The notes: generated by a model not told the origin, from the sequence alone. 64,000 bases of DNA from Paractinoplanes tereljensis (GCF_016862435.1 NZ_BOMY01000039.1:175878-239877), one strand, 5' to 3'. Counted from the stretch's first letter, positions 35,739-45,813 are shown. Program-made: numbers and translations.

Positions 35739-38700
35739 TCAGGAGGCGGGCAGCCGGAACTGCAGGCGCATACTGCGGCCAGCTACGCGGTAGAACTCGA
35801 AGCCGCCGGCCGCCAGTGGATTTTGCAAGATGTACAGACGGCGTCGCGCTGGGTCGAGGGCGTTCGTGACGAAGGCTATGAGGTACTCCTCGTCGGCAGC
35901 GAGGGCTTGGGCCCGTCGGACCTCGGACTCGCCGAGCGCGATCTGCGGGATGGCGTCGCTGGTTGCCTTGACCTCGATAAGGATGCGCTTTTCTGGGAGG
36001 TTGACCTCGAAGTCGTAACCAAGGCGGTCATCGCCGTTCTCGGGGAACTGCGTGCGGCGGTAGCCGGATTTCCATGTGGTCTCGGGTGGGTAGCCGAACT
36101 GATGCTCGATCCATTCGCCGACCAGTAGTTCGCCGGCGAGCCCTACCCGCGAAGTTACCTCCGGCGCCATCGTTGTGTACGACCAGCCGCCGCCGGAAGC
36201 AGTGTGGTGCTGGCCGGTGTTGCCGGGCGGCGCGGGCGGCAGGCTGACAGGCTGGGCCGGCGTTGCGAGTACCTCAGCGGGAAGGGCAGCGCGGACGGCG
36301 TCGACGAATGCTTGAGTTTCCTCAGCATCATGGCCGAACTTCTTGGTTCCGTACGTGGTGACCACAGACGCCTGGCGCTGCTGTTCGGTGGCCTGATTCA
36401 GGCGTTGGCGGGCATTCGTCAGATCCTGTTCGGTGAGCTCCAGCAACGAGGACTGCTGCGGCATGGTTTCGGGCCATTGGTGGTGAGCGTGCAGCCACTT
36501 GATCACGTGGGACTGGGTGAGACGGTGAAAATCCATACTGCCGTCGGTTTCCATTGCGGCGGCGACGATCTCGGGTGCGCCGGGTCGACGGGTGCTGTGG
36601 GTCGAGGAACGGTATGCCCAGGCTTCCACCATGGTGCGGAGTGTCGCTGTCGCGCGGATGGCGGTGCGCTGGCCGGCTTCTCTGAGCTCTTGGACGGACG
36701 GTAGGTGGGTAGGCGAAGTAAGGGTGTCGGGGCAGACGTGGTCGAGCCAATCTGCGACTCGCTTATGGAGCAGTGGTTCGGCGAGGTCCCAAAATTGGTC
36801 GAGCCATTGTGGGTCAGGTTGCAAACCTGGTAGGTCCCGAAGACGCAGGTATTCGGTTAGGGGAGCGCCGCGTTCGGCCACAGGGAGGTGCCGGTCGCGT
36901 AGCTGGTCCTGAATGTGGAGGCGATGCTGCTGGAGGTAGGCCGTGAACTGCCGGGCGTGTCCTTCTCGGTTGTGCAGTGCAGGCAGGCCGAGGGCGCGGT
37001 AGCCGGCGTTAGCCGTGGCGAGGTTGATGCCCAGCTTCTCGATCGTGATGTGCGGGTCATCCTGGTCGGCGAGGGCGAGGATCGTATCGGTGTCGACACC
37101 GCGGTCTGTCAGCCAGGCTCGTAGTTCGTCGCGACCGTCGAAAGGTGCTTTGCGGTCGCGTAGCTGCTCGGCGATGTCGGTGTTGACGACGGCAAGAACG
37201 GCGACGACAGCCGAGTGGTCAGAGATGTGACCAGGGCCATCGAGCACGAGCGCCTGCAGATCTTCGGTCGTGACACGTAGGGCCTGCGCGATGTCAGCAG
37301 CTGTGGGTGTCTGGCTGGCGCAGAGCCGCTGCAGGTCGATGAGCGCCAGCTCCAGCGAACGTTCGATGTGGGGAAAACCGGAAAGTTGGGCGAGGGCGCC
37401 GCAGGCTGCCTGCAGCAGCATCCAGCGGTCAGTGCCGGAGGCTGCGATGATGCGTGGTTTGCCGTCAGCTTCCAACAGGAAAGATCGAGGGGCGTTTCCG
37501 GCACCCACAGGGTGCCCACCGACGCTGGCGACGATTGACTCCGCGGCGGCGATCTCGGTTTGGCCAAGCCGACGGTCGGCGAGGGCGAGTTGCTGGCTGC
37601 TGACGTTCACGAACGAGTTCTGCTGAAACTCCACGGTTCCGAGCAGGAGGGTGTGCAGCCATTGACCGGCGAGTTCGTCAAGGCGCTGGAAGGTCAGGTC
37701 AGCCACGGGCTGACCATCGGCAATGACGTCGATGGTGACCGCAGAGGTTGGCACAAGCCGTCTCGGTCCGAGCTGTTGTAGCTGTTGGTGGGCGCGGGCG
37801 GCGAGCTTGCGGTTCCTGATCGCGAGCATCGCGCTCGGTGTTTGTCCGAGGAGCCGTTCTTGGGTGACGCCGGCCTCGTCGCAGACGTACACCGGATCGC
37901 CTTTGCTGTTCAGGTCGGTCACTTCTAGCTGGGCTTGGCGGGTGACGATGATCCGGTGCGGGGGTTCGGCCGCAGGGTCGAGGTGCTCCCACGCCTGTTC
38001 ATACGCTTTGCGAACACTCGGCGGAATCGAGCCGCTGCCCGGTGTGCGGTGCCGAGCTACCAGGTCGGTGAGTTCGCCGAGTCGGCTCCTGGCGGTGGCT
38101 CGGTCATCCCAGAATCGGACGCCGATGAGGGCCAGCCGTGTCAATACGCGAGGTGTCGCCAACACTCTCAACGTCTGCGGTGGGGCAGGCAGGTAGTCGG
38201 GGGTTTCGGCGGCGCGCAGCCACCAGGCTCGTGCGGGTGAGGCCAGGGTCAGCTGTGTGCGGTCCCTGGGTGTGGTTTGCGGGATCCAATCGGAGGCAGC
38301 CAGGAATGCTGTCAGGAAGGTTGGCCACGCTGGTCGTGTGTGGTCGCCGTCACGGGCGAAGGAGAACTGCAGCGCCGCGTCGGGCCACGAATCGAGCCCT
38401 CGCAGAATCAGTTCGGCATATAGCTGGCGCGCCCGAGCCGAGAACCTTCCCCAGTCACGCTGGCCGGAAAGGAACGCGACGCTAGTAGTCGGACGGTAGC
38501 GCACGGTGTGGTGCAACGGCCCGCGGCGGGGCCACTTCGCAGCGACCTCGCGCCAGCGGCGCTGGTCGTCGGTCGACACCAGAGCTGATCCCAGTTGGCC
38601 TACGGTCAGAGGGTTCGCGACCTGTGACCCCGTGATCACCAGTGCGGTCGCGGAGAGCCACCTCGGGGATATTCCGTGCCGCACGCCTGCCGATTCCAGG

Positions 38701-40904
38701 AAGGACCGCCAGGGCTCTACGGCGATGTCGCCCAGATTGGCGGGCTCGATGGTTGCGTTGCCGAGCTGTCGGATTTCGTCGGAGGCATCTCGCGCAGCGG
38801 CGACCAGCTGAGTGAGGCGGATGTCGGTTTCGGCGGCGGGGCCGCCCCAGCCGCGTCCGAATGTTGCGGTGTTCGCTGGCCGCCACCCCGATTCTGTCGG
38901 GACCCAAAGGGCTGCTTCATGAATGGCTGTGGGGCTGCCATCGCGCGACGCGCGATGCCACAACTCCGACGCAAACTCCAGACACCGACGCAAGGCATCG
39001 GTTCCATCCGGCCCGATCGCCTTCATGGCTGAGCCGATAAGGCTGAGCACCGTGTGGGTCCGGTATTCGCGTACGAGGTTCTTCGACTCCAGCCAGACCC
39101 GGCCCCGCCGCTGGCGCCCTTCAGCCGTCAGCCAGGGAATGCCGGAGAGCATGAACGCCAGCCGCGTCTGCACCGCGGGCGGCGGTACAGGTGCCGCAGT
39201 CTCCTTATCGTCTGCCGATCGGATGAATACGCTCTGTTCGCCGTTCGGCGCCAATAGGCGCCCGCTGTCATCGATGAGGATCCGGCGGGTCCGCACAACC
39301 TTCTCGTCGAGCCGCTCACTTTCGAGGTCGTCGTAGAAATTGGCCCACGTCTCTGGTGCCGGCGGTCGGCTTGCCAGCACCTGCGCGACCGCCTCGGCGA
39401 AACCGGCGATTTCTGTCGCGCTGGGTTCCAGGGGAATCCCCAGGTCGCGGGCCACGGTGGATGTTCGGCTCTTTCGCCACGTGTGCAAGGCAGGGTCGAC
39501 GATCGGGGTGCTTCTCGCCTCGGCGACCGCGACCGCGGTCAGGACAGTGCCGCGGCCCGCCCATAACTTCGCGTCCACGAGGCTGGCCCGGCCGCGGTCA
39601 GTGCCAAGCACAGGCACCAGAGGGAGCCTGGTCAGGTCGACGTCGATCTCGTCGAAGGCCTTCCGCAACCGCGGCAGGTGGGATCTCGTCCAGCAGACGA
39701 GGTCGAGCCCGACGTCGCCCGGCAGACTTGAGGGGTCGGCGACAGCTGCAGCGCAGAGGCGGGCTACCTCAGTCAGCAGCAGGTCATTGAGAGGCACTGA
39801 TGTCAGGAGGTTCTGACGGTCAAGTTGCGCGAAGAATGGTGCATTGACGAACGCCGGCATCAGCACTGGTGCCGCCGCGCCCATCGGCAGGAAGGTATAG
39901 AGCCTGCCGTGTTCCAGAGGCTGTCGTAGTGGGACCGCGACGCACACAGTTGCGTTGCCCTTCCAACGCTCCCATCCGGCGTTCAAACCGTCGTCGAGCC
40001 GGCTTTGTCGGATGACTCGAATCATCTGGGCTTCAGCCACAGTGCGGTGCAGCACCAGGTAGGTGCCACCGTCGACAGTTACTTCCTCGACCGTAGGAGC
40101 AATCTGCCGGCTGGAACGTGTCAGCGGCGTCGTTTCTTCGACCCCAGCGGCCGAACGAGTGCGCACCGCGATCCGGCGGACTCGCTCGAGGAATAGATTG
40201 AACGGCACGTCGGATGACGTGATCTCGGCGAGCTGCCGCCGGGCTTGACGCAGCGCCGTCTGGGACCGCAGGGCCAGCCGTATCACCGTTGCGAAACCGT
40301 CGCGCTCGAACTCGGCGACGCGAGCCGGGATCTCGTCGGTAGGGACGGTGACCTTGAGCGAGGACACGTTGGCACGCAGGGCCTCGCCCAGGTCGGGCTG
40401 GTTGGGGTCGATCCGGGCGGCGAGCGTGTCGAAGTCGCCCGGTCGAGCGAAACGAAAACAGAACCCGTCGAAAACCAACGAATCCGCGGTAGCGCGGCTG
40501 TAGACCTCCGGGCTGGCTGACAACTGCAGCACGCTCTTGAAACCGACACCCTTGTTACCAATGCCCTGGTCGGGTCGCTTGCTACTCATCGCGATGCGGC
40601 ACATCGAGTCGAAGTCATCCGGCGTCACTGGCTGGCCGCCGTTGGCTACGTAGAGGACTCCGAACTCGCACTCATCCTCGGCGAGCAGGAACTCAATCCG
40701 GCCGTCGCCACGGTCCACCGGATGCGCATCATGGCCATTCTGCAGGAGCTCGACGACCGTACGCCCGTCGTAGTCCGCCGCGATGACGCCCTGGATGAAC
40801 TCCTTCTGCTCCCGCGTCGCAGGCTGTCCCAGCCGCACGCCTTCCAGATACAGCTTCGCGATGCTGTCGGCCTGCTGTACAACCCGATCCCGGAAGCCAC
40901 CCAC
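35739..40904 (-). CDS. Sacsin-type GHKL ATPase with C-terminal DUF3883/PD-(D/E)XK-like nuclease domain
   Basis: A very large (1721-residue) protein. The N-terminus is a Hsp90/sacsin-like ATPase: N box ELLQNGHDA (E52, N56, D59), VANGGQPV at 87-93 and SSKRPDQGIGNKGVGFKS at 107-124, the sacsin NR-type signature. About 1400 residues of mostly helical unknown sequence follow. The C-terminus (about 1590-1710) has LAGELLVGEWIEHQFG, GYDFEVNLPEKRILIEVKAT and ARRRLYILQNPL, a DUF3883 domain whose D-x(n)-E-V-K core fits a PD-(D/E)XK nuclease. It starts at GTG 40904; an upstream frame is closed. It is convergent with the XRE-ImmA gene. Role (inference): single-gene nucleic-acid-targeting defence factor. 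Confidence 0.82.
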   Translation of the reverse strand: MGGFRDRVVQQADSIAKLYLEGVRLGQPATREQKEFIQGVIAADYDGRTVVELLQNGHDAHPVDRGDGRIEFLLAEDECEFGVLYVANGGQPVTPDDFDSMCRIAMSSKRPDQGIGNKGVGFKSVLQLSASPEVYSRATADSLVFDGFCFRFARPGDFDTLAARIDPNQPDLGEALRANVSSLKVTVPTDEIPARVAEFERDGFATVIRLALRSQTALRQARRQLAEITSSDVPFNLFLERVRRIAVRTRSAAGVEETTPLTRSSRQIAPTVEEVTVDGGTYLVLHRTVAEAQMIRVIRQSRLDDGLNAGWERWKGNATVCVAVPLRQPLEHGRLYTFLPMGAAAPVLMPAFVNAPFFAQLDRQNLLTSVPLNDLLLTEVARLCAAAVADPSSLPGDVGLDLVCWTRSHLPRLRKAFDEIDVDLTRLPLVPVLGTDRGRASLVDAKLWAGRGTVLTAVAVAEARSTPIVDPALHTWRKSRTSTVARDLGIPLEPSATEIAGFAEAVAQVLASRPPAPETWANFYDDLESERLDEKVVRTRRILIDDSGRLLAPNGEQSVFIRSADDKETAAPVPPPAVQTRLAFMLSGIPWLTAEGRQRRGRVWLESKNLVREYRTHTVLSLIGSAMKAIGPDGTDALRRCLEFASELWHRASRDGSPTAIHEAALWVPTESGWRPANTATFGRGWGGPAAETDIRLTQLVAAARDASDEIRQLGNATIEPANLGDIAVEPWRSFLESAGVRHGISPRWLSATALVITGSQVANPLTVGQLGSALVSTDDQRRWREVAAKWPRRGPLHHTVRYRPTTSVAFLSGQRDWGRFSARARQLYAELILRGLDSWPDAALQFSFARDGDHTRPAWPTFLTAFLAASDWIPQTTPRDRTQLTLASPARAWWLRAAETPDYLPAPPQTLRVLATPRVLTRLALIGVRFWDDRATARSRLGELTDLVARHRTPGSGSIPPSVRKAYEQAWEHLDPAAEPPHRIIVTRQAQLEVTDLNSKGDPVYVCDEAGVTQERLLGQTPSAMLAIRNRKLAARAHQQLQQLGPRRLVPTSAVTIDVIADGQPVADLTFQRLDELAGQWLHTLLLGTVEFQQNSFVNVSSQQLALADRRLGQTEIAAAESIVASVGGHPVGAGNAPRSFLLEADGKPRIIAASGTDRWMLLQAACGALAQLSGFPHIERSLELALIDLQRLCASQTPTAADIAQALRVTTEDLQALVLDGPGHISDHSAVVAVLAVVNTDIAEQLRDRKAPFDGRDELRAWLTDRGVDTDTILALADQDDPHITIEKLGINLATANAGYRALGLPALHNREGHARQFTAYLQQHRLHIQDQLRDRHLPVAERGAPLTEYLRLRDLPGLQPDPQWLDQFWDLAEPLLHKRVADWLDHVCPDTLTSPTHLPSVQELREAGQRTAIRATATLRTMVEAWAYRSSTHSTRRPGAPEIVAAAMETDGSMDFHRLTQSHVIKWLHAHHQWPETMPQQSSLLELTEQDLTNARQRLNQATEQQRQASVVTTYGTKKFGHDAEETQAFVDAVRAALPAEVLATPAQPVSLPPAPPGNTGQHHTASGGGWSYTTMAPEVTSRVGLAGELLVGEWIEHQFGYPPETTWKSGYRRTQFPENGDDRLGYDFEVNLPEKRILIEVKATSDAIPQIALGESEVRRAQALAADEEYLIAFVTNALDPARRRLYILQNPLAAGGFEFYRVAGRSMRLQFRLPAS

Positions 40905-41107
40905 CGACTCAGACTGTCATAGTCACTCAGACCCCGTGTGGCCGATCCGGGCGTGCCGGCAGCTGGGTCGAGCAGTCCTACCGTCTTTCCCGTCGGCGTT
41001 CGATCCACCGCTGTCGCGGCGGCCTCGGTGCCAACGGAATGACCTCAGATCGGTGAGCCGAGCAACTCATAGATTTCCTCGTCACCAGCGCGCTCAGAAT
41101 TGGCCCG

Positions 41108-41338
41108 TTATGCCGACTCTCTCAAGATGCGGTCTTGGGCTTTCAGATGATGCTGCAGGCTAACGATCTTGCCGTCTCCTCCTCGCAGCGAATGTCCCAA
41201 TACATCGCTCACATCGATGGAGTTAGCTGCGGCGGGCTTCTTCGTGTGGTCGGCCACGATAGGGACCAAAACCTCCAGTTGATGAGCAAGGATCTCGACC
41301 GGTCCAGGAGAGCTACGAATACGTCCACCGATCGGCAC
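41108..41338 (-). CDS. Small hypothetical protein downstream of the XRE regulator
   Basis: A 76-residue frame from a GTG that overlaps the end of the XRE gene by 26 bp. The sequence PGPVEILAHQLEVLVPIVAD and VLGHSLRGGDGKIVSLQHHL looks protein-like, with two amphipathic helices, but matches nothing I know. The overlap suggests translational coupling, as in a regulator-partner pair. It could be a spurious frame. The 200 bp between it and the large ATPase gene (40905-41107) show nothing. Confidence 0.4.
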   Translation of the reverse strand: MPIGGRIRSSPGPVEILAHQLEVLVPIVADHTKKPAAANSIDVSDVLGHSLRGGDGKIVSLQHHLKAQDRILRESA

Positions 41339-41684
41339 GGTCCGAATTCTGTCCGCTATCTCGTGCGGTAACTCCCGGTCGTATTTGCACGCTGAGACCG
41401 GCGTTCTGTTCGGGCGGGAGAAGGCGCTCGGTGGAGACGGCAGCGGAAAGCAACGCTGGCTCAGCGCTCAGAGCTGCCGCAATGGCCAGCACGGTGAAGT
41501 AGCCCGGCTCGACGACATTGCCGCTTTCGATCTTACGCAGAGTTGCAATGCCGATGCCGGCCCTACGGGCGACCTCACCCTGAGTCAAACCCTGCGCAAT
41601 CCGCACGGTCCGTAGGCGTGTAGCCAGCAGACCGGCCTGCGGCCGGTACCGACTGTTCTCGCGTCGCGCGCGTCCTACTGTCAT
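41313..41684 (-). CDS. XRE-family HTH regulator
   Basis: A 123-residue protein with a Cro/CI helix-turn-helix at about 22-80 (LRTVRIAQGLTQGEVARRAG, IGIATLRKIESGNVVEPGYF). The first 20 residues are basic and the last 35 have no recognisable fold. It is divergent from the IetA-like ATPase gene, 170 bp away, and so may repress that pair. An A/T-rich stretch (AAATTTTTATC, 41701-41711) upstream is a likely promoter element. Confidence 0.82.
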   Translation of the reverse strand: MTVGRARRENSRYRPQAGLLATRLRTVRIAQGLTQGEVARRAGIGIATLRKIESGNVVEPGYFTVLAIAAALSAEPALLSAAVSTERLLPPEQNAGLSVQIRPGVTARDSGQNSDRADRWTYS

Positions 41685-41857
41685 GTCACATCCAGGTGAT
41701 AAATTTTTATCGGTAGTAGCGTACCGCTGCCGCCGGTTTGATGCCTGGCGTGTCTCTGTGCCGTCTAGACGATGCGCGCCAGTAGCTGGTTCAGGCAGAC
41801 TCGAACCAGTAGTTCTTGTGTTGGTGTGGGCTTGTCAGGCTTAGGGGGTGGGGTGGG

Positions 41858-42850
41858 GTGGCTACGGCCGATCAAGTCAAGGCGCTGGTGAGCAGCCACG
41901 GCGAGGGCGATGACCGCCGCTTCTACTCCGTGGCCCTGCAGGTGGCCGCGAAAGCAGCCCGCAGCGGTCACAGCACCTTCGCACAGGAGCTTCGCAATCT
42001 CGTTGACACGCAACGCAGCGAACGTGGGAGCGGCGGACGATCTTCTGGTGTGCCCGTGCCGGTGGCGCGACCGCGCGGTGAGTTGGCCGAGTTACTTACG
42101 GTCGGATACCCTGAGACTCGCCTGGCCGATCTTGCCGTGGCGCACGATCTCCGGGAACGTCTTGACCGGGTTGTGCTCGAGCAGCGGCAGCAGGACCGGC
42201 TGCGGGCGCACGGCTTTGAGCCACTGCGCCGGCTGCTGCTTACCGGCCCGCCGGGCACAGGCAAAACGATGACTGCCCGCGCCCTTGCCGGCGAGTTACG
42301 CCTTCCACTGTTCTCGATCCGCCTCGATGGGCTGATTACCAAGTTGATGGGTGAGACGGCGGCAAAGCTACGTCTCGTGTTCGACGCGGTAGCCGAGACA
42401 CGGGGGGTTTACCTGTTCGACGAGGTTGACGCGCTGGCCGGTGAACGCGCTAGCGGTAACGATGTCGGCGAGATCCGGCGTGTGTTGAACTCGTTTCTTC
42501 AATTTCTCGAGCAGCACGAGTCGCAGAGTCTGCTCGTGGCCGCGTCGAATCATCCACAGCTGCTGGACCGGGCTCTGTTCCGCCGTTTCGACCTAGTGGT
42601 GGAGTACCCGCTGCCGACGCCGGAGGTCGTCCGGTCGGTGATCAGTAGCCGCCTAACTTCGATGGTCTCAGATCGTTGGCCTTGGAACGCGGTGGAAGAT
42701 GCTGCGGTCGGCCTTAGCCAGTCAGAGATCACCATCGCGTGTGAATTTGCCGCGAAGGCGACGATCCTTTCGGACGAGACGACAGTTTCCAGCGCGGCGG
42801 TGATTGCCGCCTTACGCGATCGACGTAGAGCATTGGACGGCAACGACTGA
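41858..42850 (+). CDS. ietA: AAA+ ATPase of an IetAS-type defence pair
   Basis: A 330-residue single AAA+ ATPase. Start GTG 41858 follows AGGGGGTGGGGTG; an ORF extension to 41816 has an unlikely Cys/Trp-rich sequence. Walker A is TGPPGTGKT (to 137), pore-loop-like sequence is at DGLITKLMGETAAK, Walker B is VYLFDEVDAL at about 185-193, sensor 1 is VAASNHPQLLD and the arginine finger is in ALFRRFD. It is followed 2 bp later by a subtilase gene. This ATPase-plus-subtilisin pair is the gene arrangement of the IetAS anti-phage system (reported in a large-scale defence screen). The symbol rests on that architecture. Confidence 0.85.
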   Translation: MATADQVKALVSSHGEGDDRRFYSVALQVAAKAARSGHSTFAQELRNLVDTQRSERGSGGRSSGVPVPVARPRGELAELLTVGYPETRLADLAVAHDLRERLDRVVLEQRQQDRLRAHGFEPLRRLLLTGPPGTGKTMTARALAGELRLPLFSIRLDGLITKLMGETAAKLRLVFDAVAETRGVYLFDEVDALAGERASGNDVGEIRRVLNSFLQFLEQHESQSLLVAASNHPQLLDRALFRRFDLVVEYPLPTPEVVRSVISSRLTSMVSDRWPWNAVEDAAVGLSQSEITIACEFAAKATILSDETTVSSAAVIAALRDRRRALDGND

Positions 42851-42852
42851 GC

Positions 42853-45399
42853 ATGGCCGAACGCAACCGAACGCACATATTTGTCCAGCAGCCAGCCGCC
42901 GCCGAGCGCTACACGCCGCAAGGCCCTGGCGGCGGGGGCGGGCCAGTTGCCGCGCCGGCCAACAGGCAGGCGCATGTGCGACATCTTGAGCGACAGTTCG
43001 CCAACGTGGAGAGCCAGGCCGCCGTTCGACGTTCCCGGCCATCCACGGTGGTGGTGGACGGGGCGGTCGACGGCATCCATCTGACCTTCGAGAGCTTCCC
43101 CGGCATCGAGCTCGCCCTCGAGTCGCTGGACTCCCAACGCGGACGGGTTCACCCCGAGCTGCTATCCGTCCACGAGCAGCAGAATCCTGCAGGGACGGTT
43201 GCCGTCGCCACAGTCTTCGTCCCGGACGGCACGCTCGCCAACTTCACGCGCCGGCTGGAGGAGTACGCCGAAACCGTCGCCGAGACAAAGCCGAAGCACG
43301 CCAACCTCGTGGACCGGATCGCCGCAGTACGGCTTGCTTCAGTCCGTGCGCTGTGGACGGACGCACCCGAAGACTGCCCGGCACCAGGAGTGACAGCATG
43401 GTGGGAGGTTTGGCTGCGCCGGCGCGACGGCCAGGAGGTCAACCGATTCAAACAGCTCGCCGCTCAACTGCAGCTGCGCACCGGCGAGCAAACGCTGGGC
43501 TTTGATGAACGCACAGTAGTGATGGTCGAGGCCACCTCAGAGAATTTAACGGTTGCCCTCGATGTTCTCGACGACATCGCCGAGCTACGCCAGCCACGTG
43601 AAGCCCCCGAGATTCTTGACGGCGCTACACCGCCGGACCAAGTCGAATGGGTAGACCAACTGGCCGACCGTCTGACGCCTGCAGATGCGGATGCGCCAGC
43701 CGTGTGCATCCTCGACACTGGCGTGCAGCACGAACATCCATTGCTGTCGGGCTCGTTAGACGCCGACGACTGCCAGGTCAGCGATCCCGCCTGGTCTCCG
43801 AATGACCGAGCCGGGCACGGCACGATGATGGCGGGGCTCGCACTCTACAGAGACGTGGGTCAGGCGCTCGTGAGCGCCGCACCGCTCACACTGAGGCACC
43901 GGCTCGAATCGGTGAAAGTATTTGCCCCTGAGTCTCGGGCCAGTTCCCCGGCGTTGTACGGGGCTGTTACCGCAACGGCCGTCAGCCTCGCCGAAATTCA
44001 GGCGCCCCAAAGGACGAGGGTGTTCTCTCTCGCCGTCACAGCACCTCCCACCTCAGACGATCTTGAAAGTGCCAGCCGGTCGACGGGCCAGCCCTCATCG
44101 TGGTCGTCGTCAGTCGACGCTCTTGCTGCCGGCCGCAGCATCGATATCGACGACAACGGGCTTGTCTACCTCGACGAACCTGATCCTGCAGCCCATCGAC
44201 TGTTCGTCATCTCCGCCGGCAACGTCAGCTCCCGGCACTGGGACATCGACCATCTCGCTCGTAGCGACCTGCAGCCCGTCCACGACCCCGCGCAAGCCTG
44301 GAACGCGCTCACGGTAGGCGCTTTCACCAACCGCGATGTGCTCAATGGTTCTGAGCCTTCTTGGCGGGGCTGGTCGCCGGTAGCGCCCCGCGGCGAGTTG
44401 TCGCCGCACAGCACCACCTCTGTGCTTTTCGGGCAAGCCTGGCCAGTCAAGCCTGACATCGTCCTTGAAGGCGGCAATATCGCCCGATCCCCCGCCGGGA
44501 CCGACTTCGACACACCGCCACATCTGCAGCTGCTCACGACCCGTCGCCGTGAACTCGACAATCGCCTGCTCACCGTCACCTGCGCTACAAGCGCCGCGGC
44601 CGCACAAGCGGCGCATCTTGCCGCCGGGATCGCCGCCGATCACCCGAACATGTGGCCGGAGACCGTACGGGCTCTCGCGGTCCATTCCGCTGAGTGGACC
44701 CCGGCGATGCTCAAGCAATTCGGTCGACGGAACCGGACGCAGACGCTGGCGTTGCTGCGCCGCTACGGCATGGGTGTGCCAGATCTTCGCCGAGCGACAC
44801 GCAGCGCCACCGACGCGCTCACGCTGGTCGCCCAGGACACTATCCATCCGTTCGAACAGGGACGCATGCGGGAAATGCACCTACATGACCTCCCCTGGCC
44901 TGCCGACGCGCTCGAGCAGCTCGGCGAAACACCCGTCCGGCTCCGCGTGACGTTGTCCTACTTCATCGAACCGAACCCCGCCAGCCGCGGCTGGAAACGC
45001 CGGTACAGCTATGCGTCGCACCTGCTTAGGTTCGATGTCCGTCGCGCACACGAGTCCCTCGACGAATTCCGCAAACGCCTCAACAAGCAGGCCCTCGCAG
45101 AGGAAGAGAGCCGCCCGGTCAGCGCAGCCGACGACGGCTGGAGCCTGGGCTCCAAAGCACGGAACACGGGATCGCTGCACACGGACATCTGGCGCGGCCC
45201 TGCCGTCGACCTCGCAAGCCGCGGCGCTATCGCGATCTTCCCGGTCAGCGGCTGGTGGAAGCAGAACAAGGCTCGCGACCGCAGCGACCAGGGAGCGCGC
45301 TACGCGCTCGTCGTCTCCATCGAGACGCCTGGACTGGAAGTCGATGTTTGGACTCCGGTGGCCCAGCAAGTGGGCGTCCCAGTGGCTATTCAAACGTAA
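42853..45399 (+). CDS. ietS: Subtilisin-like serine protease of an IetAS-type defence pair
   Basis: An 848-residue cytosolic S8 protease with no signal peptide. The catalytic triad is D288 (AVCILDTGV), H322 (AGHGTMMAG) and S580 (TCATSAAAAQAAHLA); oxyanion N457 is in VISAGN. The Ser motif is ATSAAAA instead of GTSMAxP, as often seen in this subgroup. The N-terminal 280 residues are a family-specific region that probably contacts the ATPase, and the C-terminal 200 residues form a beta-rich domain. It starts 2 bp after the ATPase stop. The presumed mechanism is ATPase-gated proteolysis on phage sensing (inference from the system). Confidence 0.87.
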   Translation: MAERNRTHIFVQQPAAAERYTPQGPGGGGGPVAAPANRQAHVRHLERQFANVESQAAVRRSRPSTVVVDGAVDGIHLTFESFPGIELALESLDSQRGRVHPELLSVHEQQNPAGTVAVATVFVPDGTLANFTRRLEEYAETVAETKPKHANLVDRIAAVRLASVRALWTDAPEDCPAPGVTAWWEVWLRRRDGQEVNRFKQLAAQLQLRTGEQTLGFDERTVVMVEATSENLTVALDVLDDIAELRQPREAPEILDGATPPDQVEWVDQLADRLTPADADAPAVCILDTGVQHEHPLLSGSLDADDCQVSDPAWSPNDRAGHGTMMAGLALYRDVGQALVSAAPLTLRHRLESVKVFAPESRASSPALYGAVTATAVSLAEIQAPQRTRVFSLAVTAPPTSDDLESASRSTGQPSSWSSSVDALAAGRSIDIDDNGLVYLDEPDPAAHRLFVISAGNVSSRHWDIDHLARSDLQPVHDPAQAWNALTVGAFTNRDVLNGSEPSWRGWSPVAPRGELSPHSTTSVLFGQAWPVKPDIVLEGGNIARSPAGTDFDTPPHLQLLTTRRRELDNRLLTVTCATSAAAAQAAHLAAGIAADHPNMWPETVRALAVHSAEWTPAMLKQFGRRNRTQTLALLRRYGMGVPDLRRATRSATDALTLVAQDTIHPFEQGRMREMHLHDLPWPADALEQLGETPVRLRVTLSYFIEPNPASRGWKRRYSYASHLLRFDVRRAHESLDEFRKRLNKQALAEEESRPVSAADDGWSLGSKARNTGSLHTDIWRGPAVDLASRGAIAIFPVSGWWKQNKARDRSDQGARYALVVSIETPGLEVDVWTPVAQQVGVPVAIQT

Positions 45400-45516
45400 G
45401 GTCGGGCCTTTGGTGAACGCGAACTCGTTGCTCTGACTGCCACGCGCCCTGTTCGAGGCAAAGACCTCTGCGGCACTGTCCGATTCCCCGGCCACGACCG
45501 TCGTTTGAAGCAGGCC

Positions 45517-45813
45517 GACCGCGTGGTGGCTGACGGCCATGACCTGCATTCCACCGGCGCGCTGCTGGACACCGCCCCCGCACCTCCGGCTAAGGCGGCC
45601 GGAGCTAACGGCCACCAAGGGGACTATCCGATGCGTCGTCGCACCGTGCTCGCCACGCTATCGGCCAGCCTGCTCACCGGGCCCTATCACGCCCTCGTAC
45701 TGCCCGGCCAGCCTCCACCGCCGCGCAAGCGCTCGGTACCACCGCCCAGTACCGGCAGGCGCGCACGTTGTTCGACGCGGGCCAACTCGCCCAGCCGGTC
45801 GACGGCGTTGTAA
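45517..45813 (+). pseudogene. Relic of an XRE/TPR-type regulator
   Basis: One frame reads LHSTGALLDTAPAPPAKAA, then RRRTVLATLSASLLTGPY and HALVLPGQP. A second frame (about 45710-45800) reads ALGTTAQYRQARTLFDAGQL. Together they resemble the region between the HTH and the TPR-like repeats of actinobacterial regulators. The N-terminal HTH and most repeats are absent and a frameshift separates the pieces. The flanking sequence from 45400 has no supported gene. Confidence 0.35.
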
